Below, piece after piece: positions 34,516 to 47,400 of a stretch of DNA of 64,000 nt. Both the position numbers and the translations under genes were made by a program. Under the pieces are notes generated by a model. That model worked only from the letters and a program-made list of their open reading frames with translations, was not told where the DNA came from and ran no database searches. Source of the DNA: Phoronis australis (lineage: Eukaryota; Phoronida; Phoronidae); contig NMRA01000360.1 in the NCBI GenBank assembly GCA_002633005.1, positions 194,758 to 258,757 of the forward strand. The letters are read 5' to 3'. The stretch's first letter is position 1. Each line of letters begins with the position of its first letter.

Positions 34516-35304
34516 ATTAAACTTGGATTTAGCCTGGTGTGTCTTACCATGATGTACACTTCTTTTGTATTGAACAAATAGTCACGTTTTAATCCATGAT
34601 AGATTTTCTTTAGTGAAAACTCTCTCTGAAATCTTGAGGTAGGTCACACGGTAGGCTAACTTAGTAGGCCTAACCTCAGTCTGTTTATCTTCTGATCAAT
34701 CCGTTGCCGAGAATTTCCCAAAATGGGCCCACCCAAAAGTACACTCATGGGCGTATTAACGGAATTTTTTCAAAAGTACGCTCGTGTACGTGTTTTTGGT
34801 AACTCCGAATTTTTGAAACTGACCGATGGCGGGATTCCGATTAAATGCCGGACCGCTTCTTGCCCTCAGTTCTAAAATTCCGGCGCCCGTGTCATATGTT
34901 TTGATGTAACATTTTATTTATTTGGCAAGACATTAAATTTTGGGATCGCGATTTCCCTTCAATGACTATCATGTTTGGACGAGACATTGGATGACTGGGT
35001 TGGCAACTAATCATTTGCTCAGTAATTAATTGAAGGATAGTTACTAGAAACAGTTACTGAGTTCCACTGCCCCGGCCTGAACTTATTTTCGGAAATTCCC
35101 GGTAGGTAGTGTGCTTACTATCAAGCATAGTCTAGCTTGAGTTCTATGATCTCAACATCGTGCGAGCAAACTCGGAATTATTCTAAGCACGGAGTGTGGT
35201 GCACTCCTTCGATTCAAAGTTCCGCACGCCGTGCGTGACCAAGATTCGAGTCGTTGCTCAAATCTGGCACGACGATCGGATGTGTTGAACGCACCTGTCA
35301 GCAG

Positions 35305-35487
35305 ATGGCGTTAAATACTGCAATGGCTGCCGAAAGCGAATACACGAATTTGAAAATTTGTGTGGATAATGTTGAAGATGACAACGTGGCCATGGAAGAA
35401 GACGACAGTTTGGAAGACGGAGAAATCCTAGACGACATTGTGGATGAAGATGTGGAATTTAAAGTATCGTTAGGGAGACCTAAACAG
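35305..35487 (+). CDS. NCBP3: NCBP3 first coding exon (acidic N-terminus)
   Basis: Starts cagcagATGG (G at +4) and encodes MALNTAMAAESEYTNLKICV, followed by an Asp/Glu-rich run, then SLGRPKQ before gtgttg. The acidic run corresponds to the EPMEVEEGELEI region of human NCBP3. Confidence 0.88.
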
Positions 35488-38400
35488 GTGTTGTCTTATT
35501 CAATCACTCACGGCTTAATCACAATCAAGGTCCATATTCGAGAGTTGACTGTGTTACGGTCTAATGTAAATTTTTTTGGTCACTTACCAAATGCCAACTG
35601 AATCTCATATGCAAAGAGTTATTTAGTTGTGCAAAATAATCATCAAAATCAGACAATGTTGGAGAAAGTTATGCTTGTTTTTGTCTATGAATTTCATGCA
35701 TTTTTAGCGTTATGAGTGGCCATTTTAAAAATTACAAGTTTCACCTACTTACCTCTAATTTTACCACTACAGCACTGGACATAATTCGCGTATAAAGTTC
35801 TCTACTGGCCAGCTAGAGATGTGGTCACTGTCTATGCCACTGGTGCTGTTGACCACAAGATGCCGTTGCCAATATTTATTAAATTCACTGTGTGACCGGG
35901 AGTCAAAATCGCAAGCATTGAAATGATTTTTTTTCCAAATTATCTGGTTGAAACAATTTTTGAATGTAAAACTGTCTATTGTCATCAAAATGCTGTATAT
36001 GGCATTACGTTTAGTACTTTTTTTCTATAAAATTGAGTAGTTTCTTCTCATCAACAAGAAAGACAGGTGCCGAAAACCTTTGTTAGAAAAGTCTTGGTTC
36101 CCACAATCCACCAATGTACATACCAAAATCCAGTGTCAGTCTACATAACAAAGTTTTTGGTGTGTAGACTTGTACTGGATTTTGGAAAAGAGAGCACACT
36201 TTGTTTCAAAAGCATGTGTTCTCTCACAATAAATAAGTTGAGTTGTAATTGAAATTGATAATATCATATGCACAATTTTCGTATCTATTATTTCTAGGAA
36301 ACTCGCAAATATGACAATCCTGCTGGAGATTTCGTAACTGGACTGGATTTGACTTCTGAGGTACAGAGGTTTACTTGTGTGTTCTAGTTTATAATCTTTA
36401 GTATGTAAAAGGATGGTGTAGCGCAGTGTATTGCATTGCAGATTTTCAATTGTCGTGAGACTGGTTTTAAATTCTGATTTAGCTGGAAGACTTTGTTGCC
36501 TCTTGGCACTCTGTGCTTGGTTTCAACTCGAGTGCTTGTAAGTGTGTGAATCTGAAGTGAATGTGTTGAGGAGTGAGCACTCTTATGAGGAACTAGACTG
36601 GCCCTAGTAATGACAGTGGCCATTCTATAGGTTCTCCATACCCTGGAAGCTTTTGGCCAAATTATGCCTCACACTGATTAAATCATCAAAGTCGTGTTTC
36701 TATGAATACCTGTTGCACATAGAGGGACACATTAGGAGTCCATCGATGCCTTTAAATCTTCCAGCTCAAACAAATACTCCCACAATCAAACATTTTTCCG
36801 AACAGTCCTTCTTTACGTCTAATGGGGAACCTGCAATTGCTGAGCACTGACAATGCTGGCCTTGTTTGTTATACTACTAGTAAACAAATCAAAATTTATA
36901 TTTTTATCTTCATGAATTATTAAAATTAAGTTACAGTAAAATCTCCCTGTTTTTGGACTCAAATAATGGCCACAAGAATTCCAGTTATAAATCCTACAGA
37001 AAGTGGACTTTACACATTCTCAAAATATTGGGGAAAATTAATTATTTAAGGATTATTATTTGTCTTGTTATACAATATGATATATATTACATGCCGATTT
37101 AAGTGAAATGTTTGGTTTAAGTTGGATCATAAATAATCCAGCCAGTTCTTAGTGTTTCTTTGTATAGTAAAAGTACTACGTTGTCACACACCTTGGTAGA
37201 GAATGGATCCCTTGAATTTCAAGACCAAAGCATAAAATAGTAGCATGAATAAAATCCCAGTTGACGGTGTCTAAATTAAAACTTTGGTGATGGAGAACAA
37301 TGAGCATTTGATATCTTCTACCAGTCCATGACTCGAGTTTTCATACGATTCATACAAAAACAACATAAGGGATAATACTGGTCAGTATACTGATAGGTGC
37401 ATGCCTGCTGACATCAACAATACTGGCTGGTATACTGATAGGTGCATGCCTGCTGACATCAACCAGTCTGTTTCTCCACCCAATCCTCTTGAATTCTTCA
37501 CACAATAATTATGAGTGTACAGCTTACCTCCACTATTCTCCTTTTCTGACATGCTAATTTTCACTTCTCATTCGAACAATTTGGAATCGTGTTTACGGCG
37601 TTCGCTGTGTTTTTTCTGTCTATGGCCATTGATGTGAACTCCTACCTGTATCTGACCTGGTTGCAGTGTCCTCGTGTGAGCGAAGTCACAACACTGGTAC
37701 TCAAAAGTCCTTGCTAATAAAGGCCAATTGTAAATGTGTGCACATACAAATTTCATTTTAAGTTGCTTGATTGTCAGCTATTGCGATTTTATTGAGTAAG
37801 GATTAACTGAAGTCCAAATATGTGCCAGATAGTTCTGTTTCTGTTTCTAGGAGCTGAAAAAGAAGCGAGATGAAAGAGCAAAACGGTTTGGAATAAGTAA
37901 AGTGGCAGTTTGTAAAGATCTTGATTTGAAGTCTTTGTATGAGAGGTATTGTGGGTGAAAACAATAGACTATTTCTTTATCAAAAACGATGGTTGCAATT
38001 AAGTGGTATCATTTATCTTTGTTGAGTGTTCGCAGCAAACGTGNATTTGATATGAAATTTCCGCGGCAAATTCCTTTCTTACCGCGGCGTTGCAGACGAC
38101 GTTCACCTCGGAAAGCAGAAGTCTTTATGTTTCGGAGGAACGTAAATTGTCAACATTGCCGGGGCATCTGGGTAAAGCGTGGTCTGATTTTCAATGACGG
38201 CTCGTGTTATTGTTAAGCGCGGCGACAAATACTACCGCTCTGCAGCCAAATTTGTGTGGGTTGGGAATGGACGGGCGAGCGAAAAGGACACAGACGCATG
38301 CTACTGATGGTGGTAACGTTTTTTTTTTTTTTTTTTAGTCCTCCCGATTTTTGTCGCGGAAAGGTTCACATTCACAATTTCAAAGTTCAAAGGCTGGTTA

Positions 38401-41400
38401 TCGGGCATGATTTGGGCCGTAAAAGTTTCCGCGTTTTTTGTCATTGGTAATTCCAAGCCCTGCTATTTACAAGGCTAAATCATGGAATACGAGTGCAACT
38501 ATGCTGTCCTTCGTATTTTCAAGCTCATATTTTCGCCTCTATTGAGTGCCGTATAATATGCCGAGTCAGCATTTTCTATTAACACCTCATGAGATGTGAG
38601 TCCTATCAGGTTATCTCTTCCTGGTCCTATGAAGTTCATCAGTTGCTTCAACGGCAAGATTAGTTGCTGCCGAATTCTGGTGTGACAGTTATGATTTGAA
38701 GTCAGTTAGCATTGCGTGTGACTTAAACGACACAATGCAAAATGTATTCTATAACTTGGTAGATTTAGCTATAAAAATAACGATAAGAATCATTAATCTT
38801 CTTATACTCCATGTGTTTTTTTAACTCCTTGCTATTTCCTTCAGTGCTCACTTCTCGTTACTATTGTATGTTTCCTCACATTTCAGCCTGGGCTTAACTG
38901 AACAAAGTATTGAATCTGGCGAGCGTGGGATTCGACCAGATACCATACACCTTCGTGGTGTGGATGAAATGAATACAAAAGACATATTCAGCTATTTCCA
39001 GGAATACCCCCCTGGCTCTATAGAATGGATAGATGACCATTCGTGTAAGTATTAAGCATATTAAGAAAGATTGACGAATGACTCATTATATGATCAGTAG
39101 AAATTCACCAGAGGCTACTCGGTCATTGAGTCGTGCTTTGTGTTTTGTCAAGGAAAATCAATTGTTTGACCCTCTGGGTAATTGGAATAAAGTTTCTGTG
39201 GTCGAAATGAACACAAACTGCCATATTTCCAAAAAAATCCCTAAATTCTTTGCAGTGTCACATGACGGCTTGTGGAAATATGAGGAAAAGTTAAGATGTT
39301 AGAATAGATTACCGTACTTGTCTGGGTTAACGCACCTATGTTTACCTTAAAGTCCAAGAAGCACACGTTGTTAGCCCTTGTTACATGGTTAGAGGATGTT
39401 ATAAGGATCCAAGAAGTACCTACCCCATAACAATACACAATCTGTAATCAGATAAAGTTGAAATAAATGCGCCACTCATGATTCGTATCCGAAGAACACA
39501 CCGCCATTTTGAACTTACCGCAAACTAGGAAGTACAATTCATTCAGGAACCCAGGCTTAGTATATGCCATCTGTGCGTTGTCTGTTACCAACCTGCAAAC
39601 GCGGATAAAATAATCGACAGCGTGCCTTAACATAATTGTATCGAAATTGCTGACAAAAAATTTTGACAGAAATTATTTTGCCGCGCTCGGGCCCACAGTC
39701 GATCGGACCCGGTGCGGACCGAGACAAGACACTTTGGCAAACTGTAAAGGCATGCGGTTTCAAGCTGTTTTGTCGAAGTAAAAGGTTCAAATTATAAATG
39801 CCGTGTACATACAAAGGTAGTTTCAGACACTGGCATAAAATTACGGTCTGGTTAGTCCTGTGTCACACTGCCGTTGCAGCTCTTAGGTTAGCTAGCCTGC
39901 CAGCTACCATCAGTATGAAGACTATCGTCAAAATACAAACTGGTTAGTCCTGTGTCACACTGCCGTGGCAGCCCTTAGGTTAGCTAGCCTGCCAGCTACC
40001 TTCAGTATGAAGACTATCGTCAAAGTACAAACTAGGCTATGGATACCTGGTCCCTGGCCGCAGTGCTCGCTCAAACCAGGTTTATTTAGAACTTATTTTG
40101 GGGTCTTCTGGCGAACTGTGCAAAGTTGTTGGCTTTCAAGAGATATTTGAATAGATTTTGCATGAGCGCACCAAGCCTGAAAAAATGGGGGGCTGGAATT
40201 TTTGAGAATGTGTACCTTTTACTTTAAGATTTACTGGGTATGTTCAGAGCTAATTGCAGAAGCCAAATTTTGATACTTCCTGCCTTCTAGCGGACTTTTG
40301 TCTCGTTTTCTACTTTTTTCGAGTTCTTGCTTCTCTGACTGAGGCAAACCTTTTTCCATTTCTCCAAATAGGGGGCTCGTTCAAGCTCAAAAGTATGAGA
40401 AGTCCAGTACAAAATGTTATCATCTTTCTATTTATTAAACAGTGAGTACAAAGGAAGTGACCTTACAACTGAACCACATCGATAATTGTAATTTGAGTGG
40501 AGGTGGCAGTCTCAATGACAGAATTGCAAGAAATGCGTGAAATGAAAACCTTCCAATGAATTTGGTTTTCAACTGTATGATGTTTTTTTTAATTCATGTA
40601 TTAATAGTAAACCCAAGGCATCAAGAAATGTTGCCTGAAGATAATAGTTCCTTTTTCTAGCAAGGTTTGTCAAAATGTATCAACGTTAAATCATCACAAA
40701 TTACAAAGTATCCGGTTGAGCATACCTTTCAGTTCAGCAAAAGTCGCCATGTTGTCAGTGCTGCTGGAAATGAGACGAAGTCCAACGGGAATTGTAAGCA
40801 CATTCACCACTTAATAAGTAACAACTGCGTGGCTGAAATTTGGTGAAAACTGTTGAATTGTGCAGAATAGTAAGTAAAGATATGTCTCACTAAATTTCAC
40901 CATAAATTGTTGGCGAAAACAACTTATACAAAGTTTTAAACTCGTAACTTATCCCGCTGGTGTCCAATATGGCCGACCTGATCCAAACAAAGTGACCCAA
41001 ATTTCACCACAAAAATTGCAATAACTTTCCACTGCTTGCCTCGATTTTGATTACTTTTTCGACTTTTACTGAGTAGGATGCATTATCATTCCGATGATAG
41101 CAAAGTACTTTTTCAAAATGAAAAAAATTCAGAACGAAAAAAAATTTGGTTCGACCGCCCTACATAACAGGAACTAAACACCAATGCTATTTTAACATAA
41201 TAAACAAAAGCATGCATAACATTCAAAATAAATTTAACGACCTCTAAGTTAACTATGAACTATAAATATACCATGTATACAAACGAATTACGAGATATTA
41301 CTAATAAAACAAAATAATGAAGACTTTTCGAGCAAGCGATTGCACATTCAGTTACAAGGAAAAAATGGCGGCGTTCAGGACAAGTTCCTGAACTGATGAG

Positions 41401-44400
41401 CCGGAAATGCGGGTACGGAAATAGCCGATGACAGCCAGTAATTATCTGCTCACAGAGAAGGTTCAAATGCAGGTAAAAAAACGCTTGTGGCACGAAAGGC
41501 GAAAAGAATATAACGAAAGAGTATCGAATTCAAAATAATATTTTATTTATAAGTATTTTCAGATACTGGAGGCACATTGGCATTTTAAGATAAGGACTTT
41601 AAAACTTCCCCACATTGTCACTTTTAAATGCCCGTGCTCAGATTATCGACCATCTGCAGTTTATATGATTTAGGCCTTGAATGTGCCTGCATCTTCGAAT
41701 TCCCTTTTTGAATTTTAGCACCCAAATTTGCTTTGTGAAACGGATAGTCAAATATTCAGGTGGCGCCTTTGCCTTATTCGGGTGGGAAAATAAATAAATT
41801 AAAATATTAGGTGTTAAAATGCCATTTCATTACCGATGGCTAAAAATTAAGGTAAAATGATATAAAATAAAAAGATGAATGTTGGTATAAAAATCTTTTA
41901 AATTTTATTGAACTATATTAAAATATTCCCCATGTTTCGAGAGGTGCCTCCGTTATCTAGTGTACATTACAGACTGCGGAATAGTGTGCAAGGTAACACA
42001 GTCGACCACATGCTGACAAACAATAGGTAGATTATGGGTCCAACCGTAGGAACAAACATAATGAGAGGAAGGATATAAACTATTACCGTCTATTCATTCA
42101 CAAATTCTTGTGTTCTTGACATTTTCTAAAAGGAATTATTTAAATATCCCACAGCACAGTCCTATTATCGTAATTTCACAACACAATGATGCTTTAAGAA
42201 AGTGCCATAAAATCCCATTACGTTAAATCTGTGTCCACATCATGTTTGTCCCACATAAACTGTATTGCTGTCTGGTGCCACAGCTTATTTGAGTGGGTCG
42301 CTGTTTTACCGAAGTTGGACTATTGTACACTGCAGGTAACATTCTTTGGTTGGACCCCCTAAGTGCAGCGCGGGCCATGATAGGACTTAGTGAAGCCATT
42401 GTACCCACCTCTGTGAAAGTCAAAGCCAAGGCTGGACAAGAGCAGGCCAGTGAAGACAAAGGTCAGTTTCTTGCTGGATCATGGTTTGTACAGTCTTGAA
42501 AAGCTCTTAATTTTATAGCCTTGGCCTTAAAAGTAGTTCTTGAATTTAATTACCGTATTGCCGCGCCATTAGGCCCATGGGCGTCTGTGCAGAACTGCAC
42601 TTATATGCGAAACTTAGGCACCAGTGCCACTATGTGAACCACTTGGGTAAAAAAGGCTGCGAAAAAAGGCATCCTTTCGGATATAGGCTCATGGGCCTAA
42701 AGGCACGGCATTATGGTAATACAAAACTATTAATTTCTTGAAAATACGCCAAGAAGCTCGAAAGATTCAGAGTCAAACGTTAGACGGCACAGTGGTAGTC
42801 AAAACAGGTGCGCCTATATGCAAATTAATACGGGAACCATTACTTGGGCTTATGTGCAGAATTTAGCCACATGCGCCAATATGCTAACCACTGGGGTAAA
42901 AAAGGGTCGCGAAAAGACATTATTTCAGATATAGGCCTGAAGGCGCAGCAATATGGTTCGTCCTTGAACTGTCCTTACATTTCAACTTCTAGCCTTGAAA
43001 ATGTATGACATGAATTATAAGTAGGCATTTCTTTGGCCATCTTAAAGTATTACAGTGTTCTTGGAAGAACAAGCACAGATATCTGGTACACTCATGGTTG
43101 GGCACTTGGGATTGTATTTTCCTTGTAGACGGTCAGGTTTGAACCTGGAACTTTTCAGTTGTCAGTCCAGCACTCTCACCACTTGGCCACTGGGTCATTT
43201 ATAAACTTTGAGTATAGTTTACAATTACATCTCCCTTGGTAGGTTGACTGAAGACATAACTGGAGACATGTCCGACAGAAACATTTTCTCCAAAAATGCT
43301 ATAAGTGTTATCATTGCCACCTCAATTCGGTTTTATTTGTGTGGAGCGTAAGATCAAATCTCTGACTTAAATTTAAAGTCATTATGCAGGACCCTGGGCA
43401 GTTGAAATTCTATTTATAGAAAACGCATTGAACAAAGGAGAGAATGGCTCCGGCGATGCACCAGCCAACAAGGAAGAAGCCATGTCCGAAGACGATGATG
43501 AGCTGAACTTGATGAGCAGTGATGAAGAAGATGATGAGAAGAGAGCTGACTGGAGCTCAGACACTAGACCAACTCAGGTAGTGTTAAGTCTTATTTGCAC
43601 TTTGATGTTTTAGGTCTACCACGGCAATAGTGTAGCAGTCACGTATCCAGAAGGGGGTGCAGGGGTGCAGGTCCATTCGCCTGGACCATAGTTGTATTGC
43701 TGCAGTAAAGTAATGCTAAGTGCCTCACTTTCAGACCGTGATCCCAGCTCTACAACTTTAAAGTATAATTTGCAAGGTCCAAGTAATGTTAAATTGCAAT
43801 AATATCTTCAAAGTATTGCTATTTGGATGTATTTTATTCAAATTATCTTATAATTGTATCTTTAGTTATTTTAAAAACACGAAAATAAAAAATCCGCGAA
43901 AAAGTTGGCGTTTGACACCGTGACGTGGTGTTGGGGAACACAAACTAGATCATATCCCACGATGCAGTTCACCGCAATTATATCACAGTACATGACGAAC
44001 AAAGACCGTTCAATCTTGGCGTGTTTTAGCAATGGTGCATCGGTGTGTGTGTGCGCTAACTGTTCTAACACCCACCTCCTCTTTCACGTCCGAAAGGTCG
44101 TAATCATCTGAAAAGTCCACCTGTCCGTCCCTGTATCTTTCAAAGTATTCCTCATCTACGCTGCTGTACTCACTTGGACACACATTGCTTTCTTTGTGTT
44201 CCCCTACACCACGTCACAGATGTGTAACAAACAAAAATGGTGCAGTTTCTATTCTCCGTTACAACAATGGCGTTACAACACCACGGCACTAAATATGCAA
44301 ATATCTTTGTATAGTGATGTACAATTCAGTTAACGTTAAGAATATAGCAATTATAATATTATAAACAAGAATTTAGACCATATTCTTGTTCAGTTTGGTT

Positions 44401-47400
44401 TGACCTTGCAATTACCTCTTCAAGGTTATGTAGGACCCTTAAAAAATTCTAAATTTTGTTTACTTTGGAACATCATATCTCAGAAACTGTTTATTGGATT
44501 TATATGAAACTTTCAGATAACGTGCATTGTACATTGTTCTCCATAGCGTATTCAGAATAGATCACTTTTGCCTGAGGAGCTATCAAAAATAGAACTTTTA
44601 GGACTTTATGAAAAAATCAAAGGTTGCATGAAACGAAAATGAAATGATAATGTAGAAAACTGAAACAACATTTTTGAGATATCATTTTGAATATTTATAT
44701 ATAACAAAATTTGGTCGTGTTATTGATATCATTGTTTTGCTCTGATTGTACCTTTTTTTGCTAAATTTTACTAAAAGCATGTGGTTGCGTGACTCAATTG
44801 ATGGTAGAGTGGCAAAAAGTCAAAAATCAAATTCTTCAGGCATTGTGCTGTCAGAAAATATGTACTGTGAGTTAAAATCTACACTTTTCTAGACATTTGA
44901 TTAAACACATAGACTTCCCAATAAGGTCTTGCATAACCTTAAAACCTCCATCACGTTCTCAAATTATAAAAGACACCGTCTTCTCTCTGTAACCAGCCAG
45001 TGTTTGCACTGGATTCATATTACCTTGTAAACCAGCTTAGACATCTGATTGGTTCTCGGCGCACCTTCCAACTTGCAGACCAATCATATGTTTCAGCAGA
45101 TTGAGTCGCCAGAGCCAGGAAAGCGAATCAAGTGTGGTCATTGTGCCATGCTGGTTTACATAGAATGGCAATGCGTGATCTGTTGTTGGCAATGTTTATT
45201 CTAAAAAAATTAAAACCGAGACGGGCAAGAGATCTTTTATCTATGCAGCTGCTATAATATGGAATTCTTTTAGCCCAGAAATTAAACGGTCCAATTCAAT
45301 TACTACCTTTAAAGTAAATATTAAAAAGTGGCTGTAATTTACTTGACCTTTTAAACCGTGCCTGTCTTAATCATGACTCATTTTTCCATTGTCGTAAATA
45401 CTCTCACTGTCTAGATTCATCTCTTAATTTATTTCATCTGTCTTAGTTAAATTTTTACCATTATTTGTCATTTAGTTATTGTCTTAATTCTCAACCTGTT
45501 CTAGTGGTATCTTTGTTACGTATATTTCATTGTTGTTTTATTACTTCATTGTACTATATTACTGTTTTTCTTGTTGAGGGCCCTCTTGGAAAGCAGTGCT
45601 ATCACTGAAGAGGCCACCCTCATTTTAAATATCACAATAATAAAATAAATTAGAGCTCAGTCCTGTTCGCACATAGAGGATGTAAGAAAGCGGAGAAGTG
45701 ATAGGTAGAGGGCAGGTGTGAAAGGAGGAATGGGGGACTTGAAGAGTGGGGGCAGTCATGTGGGTTTTGTTTCACTTCAGGGTCAATAGTCGGATATAAC
45801 GTGTTCGCATTTAGATAACCAGCTTTATGTCCGTTATACAGTTGACAAAACTGGTTCTCATAATGTGGGCTCGTTATATATCAGAGTATTAACACCTAAG
45901 GTACTATATTGTTGTTTGGAAAGTAGGTAATCTTATGTAATTATCAATACAAAATATGAACTTCTGATTTTCCTAGACATAATGTAGTATTGTTATTATC
46001 ATGTCACTAATTAACAATAGTAATGAACATTGCTGGAGAAATCTGTGTTGAATCGTAAATCAACCACATTTTGGCAAGACCAAAAAGGTTTAGTCTTCCC
46101 CTCTAAGTAGTGCTGTTTTGAATATTAATTTCTGTGCATTGTAGGAAAATAAAGAATCAGCAAATGACGTGGATAGCAAGGAATCGCCTGTTCGTAACGA
46201 AGATCCTCCTGACGAACCTGAAAATGACGTGGAGACACCACCTGGTAGGTGGCGCTTGGGTGTTCCTCACCGTAAAGCACAGCAGCTGTTTCTACGATAT
46301 GCCACAAAAGGTATGAGTTGATCGTAAAGGATGCATTGTTGGCAAATACGGAGTCCTGTTGGCAAGTACTATGTAAAGAATGTGTAAATGTTAAGAGTGT
46401 GTCGCAATGTGAAATCTTGCTTCAGAAAGAACAGCGAGGCATTGCTTTGCAAAATTCAAGGGTTCTTTTTTACTAATTAGAATCTTGCTTCAGAAAGAAC
46501 AGTGAGACATTGCTTTGCAAAATTCAAGGGTTCTTTTTTACTAATTAGAGAGTGGGTTGTTATGTCCATTTTAACCCTTATCCTGCTAAGCCTCTATTCA
46601 GACAACTTTCCCTGTGCACTGAGCTAAGTAGGTCACCACTGCTGTGCGCACTGGGCTGTTATGAAGGTCACTCAGATTAATGACCTAACATTTTTAGATA
46701 GGAAATTTGAAGGGGTAATATCAACTTTACATAAAAGTGGTCTGCACAAAAGTTGTTCAGAATTCAATGGAGATTTTCACGATATGCATATCTTTACCAT
46801 AGCCTTGGTGTAAATAATTCTATAAACTTTCAAACTGGACACACTTTGTTTTTATCTGTTTTCGCACATGAGAACAGAGCTGACTCTCAAAAACCGTAAT
46901 AAGCATTTTTAAAAGGNNNNNNNNNNNNNNNNNNNNNNNNNNNNNNNNNNNNNNNNNNNNNNNNNNNNNNNNNNNNNNNNNNNNNNNNNNNNNNNNNNNN
47001 NNNNNNNNNNNNNNNNNNNNNNNNNNNNNNNNNNNNNNNNNNNNNNNNNNNNNNNNNNNNNNNNNNNNNNNNNNNNNNNNNNNNNNNTACAAGGTCTTTA
47101 AGTCTCGGAATACTGGCAGAGGACAATGCAAGTTTTGCAGGAATCACTCAGTCATCAATCACCAGTAGCAGGAGTCGGGCAGCTCCGTTACTCAGGAGAA
47201 AAATTTCAGTGACTTTCTAAAATGTTGATTTATTATTTACTGGTAAATACTTTTCTGGGATGCATTATAGTACCCATCATGACTTTGTAGAATGTTTGCT
47301 TTTCCCAGAAACTGTATACCAGTTCTTGCACATTCATCTAAAGCCTTTTCTACACTCTCCCAATTGACCCATCGCCAGGATTTTGAGTGACGGCTTAACT

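Noticed and set aside
35254-35304. Earlier non-ATG start for NCBP3 in the same frame
   Set aside because: Would begin at TTG. The ATG at 35305 has G at +4 and matches the expected N-terminal position before the acidic run.
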